Position numbers and translations under genes: made by a program
Shown: positions 16,765 to 26,777 of the stretch, piece after piece
Position numbering within the stretch: position 1 is the first letter of the stretch
Layout of the letters: each line of letters opens with the position of its first letter
Assembly (NCBI RefSeq): GCF_900111795.1
Contig: NZ_FOJQ01000007.1
Coordinates: 1-64,000, forward strand
Direction of reading: 5' to 3'
Source: Anoxybacillus pushchinoensis
GTDB taxonomy: Bacteria; Bacillota; Bacilli; Bacillales; Anoxybacillaceae
Length of the DNA: 64,000 bases
Notes under the pieces: generated by a model
Told to the model about the DNA's origin: nothing
The model's database searches: none
The model's input: the letters and a program-made list of their open reading frames with translations, nothing else

Positions 16765-16834
16765 GCGAATCACTTCCACCTTTTCTTATTTTTTTAGCTT
16801 GTGCTTTTTGAACGATTTTTATCGTTTAGAAAGT

Positions 16835-16852
16835 TTGTGAATTTATTCACGA
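16835..16852. promoter_or_regulatory. Rex-type redox operator upstream of yumB
   Basis: TTGTGAA (16835-16841), TTTA, TTCACGA (16846-16852) fits the Rex consensus TTGTGAA-N4-TTCACAA with one mismatch. It is 70-90 bp upstream of yumB, in the 300-bp region shared with divergent yumC. Confidence 0.6.
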
Positions 16853-17065
16853 AATAGACCAAAAAAATACAACGTTTTGTAACAAAGTTGTCATTTCTAC
16901 GTTAACATCTTATTCTTTTTTTCTCTCTTTTTCAAGAGCTATTTGTTCAATTTTTGGCCATAATTTTTATCGAACGCATGTTGAAATTTTCAAAACAACA
17001 ACAGCGTGTAACCATTTTTTATGGTATGATAATACGTGAAAATTTACGTTTTAGGAGGAATGAAC

Positions 17066-18061
17066 GTGAAAGAAGATCGCAAAGTGTATGATATTACCAT
17101 TATTGGTGGTGGTCCTGTCGGCATGTTTACAGCATTTTACGGTGGCATGCGCCAAGCGAGCGTTAAAATTATCGAAAGCCTTCCACAACTTGGCGGCCAG
17201 CTTTCTGCGCTTTACCCAGAAAAATACATATATGATGTGGCAGGTTTCCCGAAAATTCGCGCCCAACAACTAATCGACAACTTAAAGGAGCAAATGAGCA
17301 AATTTCATCCAACTGTTTGCTTAGAACAGTCTGTTGAAAAGTTAGAAAAACTGGAAGATGGCACATTTAAACTAACGACAAATAAGGAAATTCATTATTC
17401 AAAAGCGGTCATTATTACTGCTGGAAACGGGGCATTCCAACCTCGCCGATTAGAACTCGAAAGCGCCTCACAATATGAAGGGAAAAACCTACACTACTTT
17501 GTTGACGATTTGAATAAATTTGCTGGCCAACGTGTACTTGTTTGTGGTGGAGGAGACTCTGCAGTTGACTGGGCGCTTATGCTCGAGCCGATCGCAAAGA
17601 AAGTAACAATTGTGCATCGCCGTGATAAATTCCGTGCGCATGAACATAGCGTCGAAAATTTAATGAATTCATCTGTTGATGTAAAAACACCGTTCGTCCC
17701 TGTTGAATTGATCGGAGATGAAAACGGTATCAAACAAGTCGTTTTAGAGGACATAAAAACGAAAATGCGTGAAACAATCGATGTCGATGCAGTCATTGTC
17801 AACTACGGGTTCATTTCATCGCTCGGACCAATTAAAGAATGGGGCTTAGAGATCGAGAAAAACTCTATTAAAGTGAATTCCAAAATGGAAACAAATATTC
17901 CGGGTGTGTACGCTGCAGGCGATATTTGTACATATGAGGGAAAAGTGAAACTCATTGCTTGCGGATTCGGTGAAGCACCAACAGCTGTCAACAACGCAAA
18001 ATCATATATCGATCCGAGCGCAAAAGTACAGCCTCTTCATTCTACATCGATGTTTGAATAA
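17066..18061 (+). CDS. yumC: Ferredoxin/flavodoxin-NADP+ reductase, thioredoxin-reductase-like
   Basis: The 331-aa FAD enzyme resembles thioredoxin reductase but lacks the CxxC active site, as in YumC-type ferredoxin-NADP+ reductases. Motifs are [18 protein letters not shown] (FAD), [15 protein letters not shown] (NADPH), [12 protein letters not shown] (NADPH phosphate contact) and [19 protein letters not shown]. It supplies reduced ferredoxin or flavodoxin. The GTG at 17066 is 7 nt after AGGAGG and gives the B. subtilis length; an ATG at 17060 is too close. It is divergent from yumB. Confidence 0.92.
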   Translation: MKEDRKVYDITIIGGGPVGMFTAFYGGMRQASVKIIESLPQLGGQLSALYPEKYIYDVAGFPKIRAQQLIDNLKEQMSKFHPTVCLEQSVEKLEKLEDGTFKLTTNKEIHYSKAVIITAGNGAFQPRRLELESASQYEGKNLHYFVDDLNKFAGQRVLVCGGGDSAVDWALMLEPIAKKVTIVHRRDKFRAHEHSVENLMNSSVDVKTPFVPVELIGDENGIKQVVLEDIKTKMRETIDVDAVIVNYGFISSLGPIKEWGLEIEKNSIKVNSKMETNIPGVYAAGDICTYEGKVKLIACGFGEAPTAVNNAKSYIDPSAKVQPLHSTSMFE

Positions 18062-18064
18062 GAG

Positions 18065-18093
18065 AAAAAGGCCTCTATATGGGGCCTTTTTAA
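18065..18093. terminator. Terminator between yumC and yutM
   Basis: AAAAGGCC pairs with GGCCTTTTT across a short loop; it serves yumC and, in reverse, convergent yutM. Confidence 0.75.
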
Positions 18094-18452
18094 CATTCCT
18101 CAGGCGTACCAGCATGTGTTGCCGTACGGAATGATGAACCACAACCACATGAAGCGATCGCGTTCGGATTATGAATCGTAAATCCCCCACCCATCGCTCC
18201 TTGCTCGTAATCAATCGTCGTTCCTTTTAACACAAGTACACTGTCCTTGTCGATCAATATACGTAAACCGTCTTGATCAAACTCGTAATCATCTTCACGC
18301 TTATTATGATCAAATCCCATCGCATAAGACAAACCGCTACATCCTCCGCCATAAACACCGACACGGAAATAAGCGTTTTCTTCTCCGCTTTCCTTCATCA
18401 TCTGTTTCACTTGCTCAACCGCTTTTTCTGTCAATACAACGATTTGTTCCAT
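18090..18452 (-). CDS. yutM: A-type iron-sulfur carrier YutM (SufA/HesB family)
   Basis: The 120-aa protein has the three conserved cysteines of A-type carriers, Cys38 (GGGCSG) and Cys102/Cys104 (SCGCGSSF). These carry or insert Fe-S clusters into apoproteins downstream of the SUF machinery. The start at 18452 follows AAAGGAG; GTG one codon upstream is possible. It lies just after dapF on the same strand (16 bp gap) and is convergent with yumC. Its natural clients may include lipA and other Fe-S proteins encoded nearby; this is inference. Confidence 0.92.
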   Translation of the reverse strand: MEQIVVLTEKAVEQVKQMMKESGEENAYFRVGVYGGGCSGLSYAMGFDHNKREDDYEFDQDGLRILIDKDSVLVLKGTTIDYEQGAMGGGFTIHNPNAIASCGCGSSFRTATHAGTPEEC

Positions 18453-18467
18453 CACTCACCACTCCTT

Positions 18468-19322
18468 TTAATAATAGTATACACCTGTACAAATCGTTTC
18501 TGCTCCTCCACGCATAAAAACATCGCCGTTTTCTTTCCATGTAATATACAAATCTCCACCAGCCAAATGTACGACCGTTTCTTCATTTCGTTTCGTTTTC
18601 CCATTCAACACTGATGCTACAACGGCCGCACATGCTCCTGTACCGCACGCTTGCGTCACGCCAGACCCTCGCTCCCATACACGAAAATGAAGCTCGCGGT
18701 CATTGACCACTTCTACAAACTCGACATTAATTCCTTCTGGAAAGCGAGCATCTTTTTCGATGATTGGCCCGAGCGTCGTAACTGGAGCTCGCTCAATATG
18801 ATCAACATAAAACACCGCATGTGGATTGCCCATTGATACACCCGTCATGTAATACGTATGCCCCGCAAACTCGATCGGTTCATTAATGACCATGTCTTTT
18901 TCTTTTCCAACCATCGGTATTTCTTCGCGAGATAACCGCGGTCTCCCCATATTCACTTCCACGCTGCTTACCTTTCCATTTTCAACGAAAAGGCGCGCTT
19001 CAACAAGACCTGATAACGTTTCAATCGCAAATTGTTCATCGCGAACAATTCCATGCTCATATGCGTACTTTGCCACACAACGCAATCCATTGCCACAGTT
19101 TTTCCCTTCTGATCCATCGCTATTAAAAATACGCATTTTAATGGGAGCCACATCGGATGGACAAATTAAAATGAGTCCATCCGAACCGATTCCTGTGTGA
19201 ACATTGGCCACACATCTAGCAATATCGGGTAACTCCTCTTCTAATAAACGTTCTTTAAACATATTCACATAAATATAACTATTTCCTAATCCATGCATTT
19301 TCGTGAATGAAAAACTTCTCAT
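18468..19322 (-). CDS. dapF: Diaminopimelate epimerase
   Basis: The 284-aa enzyme converts LL- to meso-diaminopimelate for lysine and peptidoglycan. The two catalytic cysteines are visible: Cys76 in NCGNGLRC and Cys226 in QACGTGAC. The N-terminus [19 protein letters not shown] is canonical, which fixes the start at 19322 and excludes the five upstream codons. It is followed by yutM. No operon partner of lysine synthesis adjoins it. Confidence 0.96.
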   Translation of the reverse strand: MRSFSFTKMHGLGNSYIYVNMFKERLLEEELPDIARCVANVHTGIGSDGLILICPSDVAPIKMRIFNSDGSEGKNCGNGLRCVAKYAYEHGIVRDEQFAIETLSGLVEARLFVENGKVSSVEVNMGRPRLSREEIPMVGKEKDMVINEPIEFAGHTYYMTGVSMGNPHAVFYVDHIERAPVTTLGPIIEKDARFPEGINVEFVEVVNDRELHFRVWERGSGVTQACGTGACAAVVASVLNGKTKRNEETVVHLAGGDLYITWKENGDVFMRGGAETICTGVYYY

Positions 19323-19467
19323 ATTACACCCCACCACATATGTTTAATAAAACTATACATCGTGATGATAAACGTGACAACTTTTTTACAAATAAACAAA
19401 AAGTCACAAGCAATACCGGAAACATATAGTATAATGTTACTATCAATCATATAAGGCAGGGAACACC

Positions 19468-20151
19468 ATGGATATTTTATATGATCGTAATGTCACGTGT
19501 CTCGTTTGTAAACAAACATATACAACGAAAAAAGTTCGTTCACGTTTCATTCGTCCCATTCAGCACGATACTGACTTTTGCTCACATTACGCGAGCGAAG
19601 AAGCAAATCCGCTTTTATATTATGTACATGTTTGCCCTCATTGTGGATTTGCAGAAACAGAAGAATTTTCGACATATTTCCCTCCCCGCACGCTTGAGAC
19701 GATCGAACAACATGTGCGCGCCAATTGGCGTGGGAAAAATTACGGTGGAGTGCGCACATTTCGTGATGCAGTTGATACATATAAACTTGGCATTTATTGT
19801 GCAACACTGAAAAAAGAAAAGCATATCGCGATTGCGGGGCTTTATATGCGCCTTGCATGGTTGTATCGGTCGAAGCAAAAGCATGAAGAAGAAAAGCGAT
19901 GTATGCGTTTCGCACTCGAACAATACGTTGCTTCTTATGAAGCAGGCGACTTTGTTCATACGCATATGTCCGAAGTACGCTTATTGTACTTAATCGGGGA
20001 GCTGTATCGCCGACTAGGCAATGAAAAACAAGCAATCATTTATTTTTCCCGTGTCATCGCAAGAAAAAAAGAAACGATCGAAAAAGGAATTGTCAATATG
20101 GCCTATGACCGTTGGCAAGACATTCGCGAAGAAAAAAGGGGGACGCAATAG
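19468..20151 (+). CDS. DUF2225 protein with two CxxC motifs
   Basis: The 227-aa protein begins with a rubredoxin-like pair of CxxC motifs (CLVC near residue 11 and CPHC near 56) likely to bind zinc. A helical TPR-like region follows (~95-215; YMRLAWLYRSKQKHEEEK, then LYLIGELYRRLGNEKQAIIY). It matches the DUF2225 family found in spore-formers; the function is unknown. GGCAGGGAACACC precedes the ATG. It is convergent with yuzB, 4 bp apart. Confidence 0.82.
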   Translation: MDILYDRNVTCLVCKQTYTTKKVRSRFIRPIQHDTDFCSHYASEEANPLLYYVHVCPHCGFAETEEFSTYFPPRTLETIEQHVRANWRGKNYGGVRTFRDAVDTYKLGIYCATLKKEKHIAIAGLYMRLAWLYRSKQKHEEEKRCMRFALEQYVASYEAGDFVHTHMSEVRLLYLIGELYRRLGNEKQAIIYFSRVIARKKETIEKGIVNMAYDRWQDIREEKRGTQ

Positions 20152-20155
20152 CCCC

Positions 20156-20395
20156 CTAAAACATTGGATTTTCCTCAATATATGCATAAATCTTTTCAAC
20201 AAGTTGCTCAGCGTCTTCTGCTGTCACAATCTCTCCATTTACCATCGCAAACAACATATTCGCGCATTTTCCACAATAGCCTAAACACCCATATTCGATA
20301 ATATCTAAATTTGGATCTTTTTCAAGTTGCTCTAGCGCACGTTGTGACCCATTTGCTAAATTGCTTATACAAAACTCCACGATTGGTTGTAGCAA
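20156..20395 (-). CDS. yuzB: DUF1450 small protein YuzB
   Basis: The 79-aa protein matches Yuz[19 protein letters not shown] at the start, then the cluster [13 protein letters not shown] with three Cys that could bind metal or an Fe-S cluster, and the ending [11 protein letters not shown] at 20395 lies 6 nt after GAGGTG; longer frames upstream are unsupported. Function is unknown. It is divergent from yutJ. Confidence 0.85.
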   Translation of the reverse strand: MLQPIVEFCISNLANGSQRALEQLEKDPNLDIIEYGCLGYCGKCANMLFAMVNGEIVTAEDAEQLVEKIYAYIEENPMF

Positions 20396-20561
20396 TGTGT
20401 TCACCTCAATCCTATTATTGTAGCACATTTACAAAAAATCATGTAATATTCACATATAAAAATCATCTTAATTAGTCACGTTTTTCGAAAAAATGTTGTT
20501 ATTTTGTCACAATTTCGCTATACTTTTAGTGGTCGAATTTTATCAAAAGGGGAAAGCTTCC

Positions 20562-21629
20562 ATGAGAAACCTCGTGCTACTTGGTGGCGGATACGGAAAT
20601 ATGCGTATACTACTCCGCATCCTCCCAAATTTACCAGAACATATTCGTGTTACGCTAATTGATCGCGTTCCGTATCATTGTTTAAAAACAGAGTATTATG
20701 CTTTAGCTGCTGGAACGATTAGTGACCAGCACATTCGCGTCCCATTTCCAGAACACCCTCGCCTATCGTATATATTCGGCGAGGTAAAAAAAATTGATTT
20801 ACATCATGAGGTCGTCCATCTTCAAGACGGATCGTGTATCCCATACGACGATTTAGTCATCGGGTTAGGCTGTGAAGATAAATATCACGGTATACCTGGT
20901 GCAGACATTTTTACTTATAGCATTCAAACTATCGATAAAGCAAGAGAAACGTATCAAAAGTTGAACAATCTCCCACCGCATAGCATCGTTGGAATTGTCG
21001 GTGCTGGATTAAGCGGTGTAGAATTAGCAAGTGAACTCGTTGAAAGTCGTCCTGATTTACACGTAAAATTATTTGACCGTGGCACACGCATTTTGTCTAT
21101 GTTCCCTGAACGATTAAGTCGTTACGTCGAGCAATGGTTTCATTCACACGGTGTCGAACTCATTCGCCAATCGAACATTACAAAGGTTGAAGAACACACG
21201 CTGTATAATCACAATGAAGCTATCCACTGCGACGCTATTGTATGGACCGCCGGCATCCAACCGAATCGTGTCGTTCGTGAACTTAACGTCGAAAAAGATA
21301 GCCAAGGGCGTGTGTTACTTACGCCACGACACCATATTCCGCATATGGAAAACGTATATGTTGTTGGAGATTGCGCAAGTTTGCCGCACGCTCCAAGTGC
21401 ACAATTAGCTGAAGGACAAGCAGAGCAAATTGCTCAAGTATTGCAAAAGCGGTGGAAAGGCGAAGAACCACCAAGCGAATTTCCACCAATTAAATTAAAA
21501 GGCGTTTTAGGATCGTTAGGGAAAAAACACGGGTTCGGCCTCGTTGCTGATCGTCCGCTGACTGGACGCGTCCCACGCCTCCTGAAATCAGGCGTACTAT
21601 GGATGTATAAGTACCATAACGGATATTGA
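20562..21629 (+). CDS. yutJ: NADH dehydrogenase-like flavoprotein YutJ
   Basis: The 355-aa FAD protein is a second NDH-2-like enzyme in this window. It shows LVLLGGGYGNMRILLRIL (FAD), IVGIVGAGLSGVELASEL (NADH) and VYVVGDCASL (FAD). It is about 50 residues shorter than YumB and lacks the C-terminal membrane-binding extension. The quinone or other acceptor is unknown. The start is behind AAAAGGGGAAAG. It stands alone between yuzB and yuzD. Confidence 0.85.
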   Translation: MRNLVLLGGGYGNMRILLRILPNLPEHIRVTLIDRVPYHCLKTEYYALAAGTISDQHIRVPFPEHPRLSYIFGEVKKIDLHHEVVHLQDGSCIPYDDLVIGLGCEDKYHGIPGADIFTYSIQTIDKARETYQKLNNLPPHSIVGIVGAGLSGVELASELVESRPDLHVKLFDRGTRILSMFPERLSRYVEQWFHSHGVELIRQSNITKVEEHTLYNHNEAIHCDAIVWTAGIQPNRVVRELNVEKDSQGRVLLTPRHHIPHMENVYVVGDCASLPHAPSAQLAEGQAEQIAQVLQKRWKGEEPPSEFPPIKLKGVLGSLGKKHGFGLVADRPLTGRVPRLLKSGVLWMYKYHNGY

Positions 21630-21642
21630 GATGAAGGGCGAA

Positions 21643-21954
21643 TTACTCCGCCCTTTTTTCTATCGCTTCATAAATGTTTTTTAATTTTGGATTCCCTTCA
21701 TCAACCATTTCTCCATCAATAACAACAACCGGATAAAATAAATCTTCGTCGATTACTTTTTGCGCAAATTGACGCTTTTCATCGTCTTCCGGTGGCGAAA
21801 AAATATCAACATAAACGAACTGAAACGCACGATTCGGATATTTTCGTGAAACTGCAGCTTGAATCCATTCATACGTATCTTTTGATGACGGGGCACCGAC
21901 ACAAGAAGCACAAACTGTATCTGCTCCGTACACACATATTTCAATCATGTTCAT
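21643..21954 (-). CDS. yuzD: DUF1462 thioredoxin-fold protein YuzD
   Basis: The 103-aa protein has a thioredoxin-like pattern with an N-terminal strand followed by CASC (ADTVCASCVGAPSSKDTYEW) and a cis-proline-like YPVVVIDGEMVDEGNPK near the C-terminus. It matches YuzD. A redox or Fe-S-related role is likely because it lies beside the Nfu gene yutI, transcribed divergently, but no experiment is known to me. A second ATG at 21948 is an equally good start. Confidence 0.85.
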   Translation of the reverse strand: MNMIEICVYGADTVCASCVGAPSSKDTYEWIQAAVSRKYPNRAFQFVYVDIFSPPEDDEKRQFAQKVIDEDLFYPVVVIDGEMVDEGNPKLKNIYEAIEKRAE

Positions 21955-22042
21955 TCTCTCCCCTGGAAAAAAGTTAAGTAACGTTAATAGATTTTTTTCA
22001 TCATGATGATTATAATAAAATTAGTGAAAGGAGTCGATGAAA

Positions 22043-22279
22043 ATGGCAGATCAAGATATTAAACAACAAGTGCAAGAAGTATTAGATAAACTTCGTCCAT
22101 TTTTACTTCGCGATGGTGGAGATTGCGAATTAGTCGATGTTGAAGACGGTGTCGTAAAACTTCGTCTTCTTGGCGCTTGCGGAAGCTGCCCAAGCTCAAC
22201 TATTACATTAAAAGCTGGTATTGAGCGGGCATTGCTTGAAGAAGTTCCTGGCGTCGTCGAAGTAGAACAAGTATTTTAA
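22043..22279 (+). CDS. yutI: NifU-like iron-sulfur carrier YutI (Nfu)
   Basis: The 78-aa protein is a single Nfu domain with the cluster-binding Cys46 and Cys49 (GACGSCPSS). Nfu proteins receive 4Fe-4S clusters from SUF scaffolds and pass them to targets such as aconitase or radical-SAM enzymes. AAAGGAG lies 9 nt before the ATG at 22043; an ATG two codons earlier is too close. A strong terminator follows. Confidence 0.95.
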   Translation: MADQDIKQQVQEVLDKLRPFLLRDGGDCELVDVEDGVVKLRLLGACGSCPSSTITLKAGIERALLEEVPGVVEVEQVF

Positions 22280-22283
22280 CGAC

Positions 22284-22318
22284 AAAAAGGGGGTCCAAAA
22301 ACGTTGGACCCCCTTTTT
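22284..22318 (+). terminator. Terminator of yutI
   Basis: AAAAAGGGGGTCCA (22284-22297) pairs with TGGACCCCCTTTTT (22305-22318). Confidence 0.9.
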
Positions 22319-22332
22319 CCGTTAGGAAATGT

Positions 22333-23247
22333 TTATTTTTCTAACGTCATTTTATATACGCAACTACCCGTTGTCTCTACGGACAACATACGTACGTCAT
22401 CGTGAGGAAATGCCGCTCGTAGGGCATCATATACTTCTTTTCCACACCCTTGTTCAGCAAAACAAAGTACAGTCGGACCTGCGCCGCTTAATGCGACACC
22501 GAATGCCCCACTCCGCTTCGCCACGACACGCACTCGTTTCAATTCAGGTACGAGACGTTCCCGATATGGCTGGTGAAAAAGATCCGCATCCATCATCTCA
22601 CCTGCCAGTGACCAGTTTTGTGTCAGCAATGCGGCAACGAGCACATTTCCAACCGCACTCGCCTCTACTGCCTGCGCACGTGTGAACTCACTCGGAAGAA
22701 CGGTACGTGATTTTTTCGTCTCCAGTTCATACGTCGGAATGACCGCAATGAGATCTATCGGGATGTGCGGTACGTGCACAACATGCGTACGTTCTTTTAC
22801 ATAGCTACCAATTACTAACCCTCCATATAAGGAGGCGCCAACGTTATCGGGGTGCCCTTCATATGTGGTAGCTATTCTCATTTTTTCTTCTTGCGACAAA
22901 CTGAGACGTCCAAGTTCATTTGCCAACTCAATAGCCGCCACAATCGCCGCAGCACTACTTCCGAGACCGCGTGTAAAAGGAATGTTGCTTGACACAAACA
23001 CGCGGCAAGGAGGGAGCGTAACACCATACTGACTCGCCAGCTCATTTGCTACTTGATAAATTAAATTGCTTTCCCCAGTCGGAATACTTTTTACTTCATT
23101 TGTTTTCGGGACAAATTCCCATGTTGTTGCACGCACTACCTCTAACGTTAAATGAAGCGAAACAGCTAATCCGATCGAATCAAAGCCGGGTCCGAGGTTG
23201 GCAGTGCTTCCCGGCACAACAATTTTTAACATTTCACCGTCATTCAT
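22333..23247 (-). CDS. thrB: Homoserine kinase
   Basis: The 304-aa GHMP kinase phosphorylates homoserine for threonine synthesis. Motifs are [19 protein letters not shown] at the N-terminus, the ATP loop [13 protein letters not shown] and the C-terminal [10 protein letters not shown]. The ATG overlaps the TGA of thrC (ATGA), so translation is coupled. It is the last gene of hom-thrC-thrB, the usual Bacillus order. Confidence 0.96.
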   Translation of the reverse strand: MNDGEMLKIVVPGSTANLGPGFDSIGLAVSLHLTLEVVRATTWEFVPKTNEVKSIPTGESNLIYQVANELASQYGVTLPPCRVFVSSNIPFTRGLGSSAAAIVAAIELANELGRLSLSQEEKMRIATTYEGHPDNVGASLYGGLVIGSYVKERTHVVHVPHIPIDLIAVIPTYELETKKSRTVLPSEFTRAQAVEASAVGNVLVAALLTQNWSLAGEMMDADLFHQPYRERLVPELKRVRVVAKRSGAFGVALSGAGPTVLCFAEQGCGKEVYDALRAAFPHDDVRMLSVETTGSCVYKMTLEK

Positions 23248-24302
23248 TGGAGAACAGCCCCTTGAATGTGAGCAAACACGACTTCCTCATCATTTGGCAG
23301 TACAGTCGGTTGAACGTTCATCGCCTCCATCGCTACATTCGGATCTTTCAATCCGTTTCCAGTTAGCACCGCAACAATACGGCTGCCTTTTTTAATTTCA
23401 CCACTTGCCACTTGCTTCATCACACCAGCTATCGATGCACACGAAGCAGGCTCTGCAAAAATTCCTTCTTCGCGCGCAAGCAAACGGTACGCCTCCAAAA
23501 TTTGTTCATCTGTTACCTCATCGATTTTTCCACCTGATTCGTTGGCAGCTTGAACAGCGTATTCCCAACTAGCTGGATTACCAATGCGAATCGCTGTCGC
23601 AATCGTTTCAGGATTTTCAATTACTTCATTTCGCACAATAGCAGCTGCACCTTCAGCTTCAAAACCTCGCATTTGTGGCAATTTCGTTCCATGTTTTTCA
23701 TGAAACTGTTTAAACCCTTTCCAATACGCCGTAATATTCCCTGCATTCCCAACTGGAATGGCAAGAACATCAGGCGCCTCCCCGAGTTGCTCACAAATTT
23801 CAAAAGCGGCTGTTTTTTGTCCTTCGATCCGATACGGGTTTACTGAATTAACGAGCGTAACCGGAGCCATCTCACTCAAACGGCGTACCATTTTTAATGC
23901 ATGGTCAAAGTTCCCTTGAATTGCAACGATTTCTGCACCATACATGACAGCCTGCGCCAACTTTCCGAGCGCGATTTTCCCATCAGGAATGATAATAATG
24001 CAGCGCATATTTGCTCGTGCAGCATAAGCTGCTGCCGCTGCAGACGTATTTCCTGTCGATGCGCAAATGATTGTATCGCTTCCTTCCTCTTTTGCCTTCG
24101 CCACCGCCATAACCATTCCGCGATCTTTAAACGATCCTGTCGGGTTTGCTCCTTCTGTTTTAACGTATAATTCCACACCGAGTTTTTCTGATAAGTGAAC
24201 AAGCGGGATAAGTGGTGTATTCCCTTCATGTAACGATAACATCGGCGTCTTGTCTGTGACCGGCAAATAGTCGCGATAATGATGTAACAATCCCCTCCAC
24301 AT
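23244..24302 (-). CDS. thrC: Threonine synthase
   Basis: The 352-aa PLP enzyme of fold type II converts O-phosphohomoserine to threonine. The cofactor lysine is Lys59 in TGSFKDRGM, and the phosphate cradle is [11 protein letters not shown]. Its short length without an N-terminal extension is the Gram-positive type. Start ATG overlaps the hom stop (TAATG) by one base. It is the middle gene of the operon. Confidence 0.96.
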   Translation of the reverse strand: MWRGLLHHYRDYLPVTDKTPMLSLHEGNTPLIPLVHLSEKLGVELYVKTEGANPTGSFKDRGMVMAVAKAKEEGSDTIICASTGNTSAAAAAYAARANMRCIIIIPDGKIALGKLAQAVMYGAEIVAIQGNFDHALKMVRRLSEMAPVTLVNSVNPYRIEGQKTAAFEICEQLGEAPDVLAIPVGNAGNITAYWKGFKQFHEKHGTKLPQMRGFEAEGAAAIVRNEVIENPETIATAIRIGNPASWEYAVQAANESGGKIDEVTDEQILEAYRLLAREEGIFAEPASCASIAGVMKQVASGEIKKGSRIVAVLTGNGLKDPNVAMEAMNVQPTVLPNDEEVVFAHIQGAVLQ

Positions 24303-25603
24303 TACAATGCACCTTCCCCTTCTACTCGATAAGAACTTTTCACTTCTTCTACAACTTCTAAATCTCTCAACTGCTGCAATACATCACGATAGTCTTTTAA
24401 CGATGCTTGGTGTGTAACGAGAACAATTTCGGCTAAATCTTTTTGATTTAATGGCAATTGTAAAATTTTTTCAAAGCTCACTCCTCTTTCCGAAAAGAGC
24501 GATGTAATTTTTGCAAACGCCCCGACTTGATCTTTTACATGAATGCGTAAAAAATACTTCGAATATATTTCGCTATCTTCTTTTAACTGCTTATCGTATT
24601 GTGGAGTGACTGCACTTCTTCCATTCACACCAAGACGCATGTTTTTCACGACAGCAACGAGATCAGATACGACAGATGTCGCTGTCGGCAAACTGCCTGC
24701 CCCTGGACCGTAAAACATCGTCTCGCCAACCGCCTCACCGTAAACGTAAACCGCGTTATATTCATCGTTTACCGACGCAAGTGGGTGCGTCTCTGGCAAC
24801 AACGTCGGCTGTACACTAACTTCGACTTTATCGCCGTCTCGATGGGCAATACCGATTAATTTCATCGTATAACCGAGTCGTTTGCTATAGTTTATGTCTT
24901 CTTCCGTAATCTCCGTAATCCCCTTCACATACACATCTTGCAAATCGATGTTCATTGAAAAACCAAGTCGAGCTAAAATCGCCATTTTTCTTGCTGCGTC
25001 TAATCCTTCAACATCCGCCGTTGGATCGGCTTCAGCGTAACCGAGCTCCTGCGCCTCCGCTAATGCTTCATCGTACGCGCGGTGGAATTTGCTCATCTTT
25101 GTTAAAATGTAATTCGTTGTACCGTTAACAATTCCCATCATTTTTGTAATTCGATCAGAAGCTAACCCATCTACAAGGCTGCGCAAAATCGGAATACCGC
25201 CAGCTACGCTCGCCTCGTAAAACAAGTCACAGCCATGCTCAGAAGCAACAGAGAGTAATTCTGTTCCATACAATGCCATTAAATCTTTATTCGCTGTGAT
25301 GACATGCTTCCCATTTTTTAATGCCGTTAGTATATATTGACGCGTCTCTTCGACGCCTCCCATCACTTCAATGACAACATCAATGTCCGGATCATGAATC
25401 ACTTCTTCTACATTTGTCGTTAATACCGCCTCCGGCAAAGCGACATCTCGCTTTTTATCGCGGTCGCGAACGGCAACCTTTTTAATTTCTACAGGGCAAC
25501 CGACTTGATGCATCAATTTATCTTGATGGTTTTCAATGATTTTGACAACACCACTACCAACCGTTCCTAATCCTAATAATCCGACTGACACACTTTTTAC
25601 CAT
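24302..25603 (-). CDS. hom: Homoserine dehydrogenase
   Basis: The 433-aa enzyme reduces aspartate semialdehyde to homoserine. It has the NAD(P) fold ([20 protein letters not shown]), the catalytic domain signature [12 protein letters not shown] and a C-terminal ACT domain (~355-433; [20 protein letters not shown]) for feedback by threonine. The ATG at 25603 follows AGGTGGGGAAG and gives exactly the B. subtilis length. It is promoter-proximal in the thr operon, with a good sigma-A promoter 50-80 bp upstream. Confidence 0.96.
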   Translation of the reverse strand: MVKSVSVGLLGLGTVGSGVVKIIENHQDKLMHQVGCPVEIKKVAVRDRDKKRDVALPEAVLTTNVEEVIHDPDIDVVIEVMGGVEETRQYILTALKNGKHVITANKDLMALYGTELLSVASEHGCDLFYEASVAGGIPILRSLVDGLASDRITKMMGIVNGTTNYILTKMSKFHRAYDEALAEAQELGYAEADPTADVEGLDAARKMAILARLGFSMNIDLQDVYVKGITEITEEDINYSKRLGYTMKLIGIAHRDGDKVEVSVQPTLLPETHPLASVNDEYNAVYVYGEAVGETMFYGPGAGSLPTATSVVSDLVAVVKNMRLGVNGRSAVTPQYDKQLKEDSEIYSKYFLRIHVKDQVGAFAKITSLFSERGVSFEKILQLPLNQKDLAEIVLVTHQASLKDYRDVLQQLRDLEVVEEVKSSYRVEGEGAL

Positions 25604-25655
25604 CTTCCCCACCTCTTGTTTTTCCGTAGTGAACATTTGTTTTTATATAGTAGAC

Positions 25656-25684
25656 ATTATAGGACATCTCCATTTCATTTACAA
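25656..25684 (-). promoter_or_regulatory. Sigma-A promoter of hom-thrC-thrB
   Basis: On the minus strand TTGTAA (25684-25679), 17-bp spacer, TATAAT (25661-25656). A cre-like sequence lies about 25 bp further upstream (25710-25723). Confidence 0.8.
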
Positions 25685-25741
25685 TCCTTATTTTCACTAT
25701 CGTATCATATGAAAACGTTTTATGTTTAAAAATTTTCTAAA

Positions 25742-25768
25742 AAAATAAAAAAAGAGCCTATTGGCTCT
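25742..25768 (-). terminator. Terminator of the 2-hydroxyacid dehydrogenase gene
   Basis: AGAGCC (25768-25763) pairs with GGCTCT (25758-25753) on the minus strand, loop AATA, followed by TTTTTTTATTTTT. Confidence 0.85.
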
Positions 25769-26732
25769 AACGCACAGGTGTATATGGTTCTTTTCCTTCC
25801 AAGACGGCCATCACATTGCGGCAACATACATGCATCATTGCATATCTCGTTTCTTTCGTCGCACTTCCTATGTGGGGGAGTGCAACAACATTTGGTAGTT
25901 GCAGAAGCGGATGATCAGAACGAATCGGCTCTTGTGCGAACACATCTAACCCTGCGCCGGCAATGCGTCGATGAATTAACGCATCATATAGCGCCTCTTC
26001 ATCAACGATCGCCCCGCGTCCTGCATTAATAAAAATGGCTGATGATTTCATTTTCGCAAACGCGGCACGGTTAAACAATTGATACGTTTCGTTCGTCAGC
26101 GGAGCTAAACAGACGACAAAATCAGATCGCCTCAGCAATTCATCAAAAGAACAATACGTCGCATCAAGCGTCTTTTCTGCCTCAATATTTCGTGAACGAT
26201 TATAGTACAACACGCGCATATGAAATCCTTTTGCACGATGTGCAACAGCCTGACCAATTTTCCCCATGCCAACAATCCCTATCGTTTTATGGTGAACGTC
26301 CGTTCCTGCAAGTAAAAGAGGGCTCCAACTTTTCCATTTCCCTCCTTTAACAAACTCGGCTGCTTCAATTAATCGTCTCGCTGTTGCTAGCAGTAAAGCA
26401 AATGTTAAATCTGCTGTCGTTTCTGTTAACACATCGGGGGTGTTACAAACGATAACTCCATATGTTTTCGCTGCCTCTACGTCGATATTGTCGTAGCCGA
26501 CCGCCACATTTGCCACCACGCGAAGCTTCGGACTTTGCTTCAACAGCTCCTCATCAATGCGATCAGATAACATCGTAATTAACGCTTCTGCCTTGCTCGC
26601 TTCCTCAAGCAATACGTCGCGCGGCACAGCGATGTCCTCATGCGGCCACATGTTCACATGATATTTGTCACATAACGGAGCAACAACATCGTCTGGTAGT
26701 TCTCTCGTAATAAAAACGTACGGTCTCCCCAT
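25767..26732 (-). CDS. D-isomer 2-hydroxyacid dehydrogenase (glyoxylate/hydroxypyruvate reductase type)
   Basis: The 321-aa protein has the family layout: NAD fold with VGMGKIGQAVA (~150), the Arg in INAGRGAIVDEEAL, the Glu in DVFAQEP and the catalytic His in PHIGSAT. It is closest in type to glyoxylate/hydroxypyruvate reductase B (B. subtilis YvcT). The start at 26732 is 8 nt after GGGAG. The stop codon sits inside a terminator hairpin. The true substrate cannot be decided. Confidence 0.85.
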   Translation of the reverse strand: MGRPYVFITRELPDDVVAPLCDKYHVNMWPHEDIAVPRDVLLEEASKAEALITMLSDRIDEELLKQSPKLRVVANVAVGYDNIDVEAAKTYGVIVCNTPDVLTETTADLTFALLLATARRLIEAAEFVKGGKWKSWSPLLLAGTDVHHKTIGIVGMGKIGQAVAHRAKGFHMRVLYYNRSRNIEAEKTLDATYCSFDELLRRSDFVVCLAPLTNETYQLFNRAAFAKMKSSAIFINAGRGAIVDEEALYDALIHRRIAGAGLDVFAQEPIRSDHPLLQLPNVVALPHIGSATKETRYAMMHVCCRNVMAVLEGKEPYTPVR

Positions 26733-26777
26733 AACCTCGACTCCCTTAAACATACTTTTCACTTTATTTTACCATAT

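Noticed and set aside
19547-20035. Minus-strand open frame opposite the DUF2225 gene
   Set aside because: Antisense shadow without ribosome site or family features.
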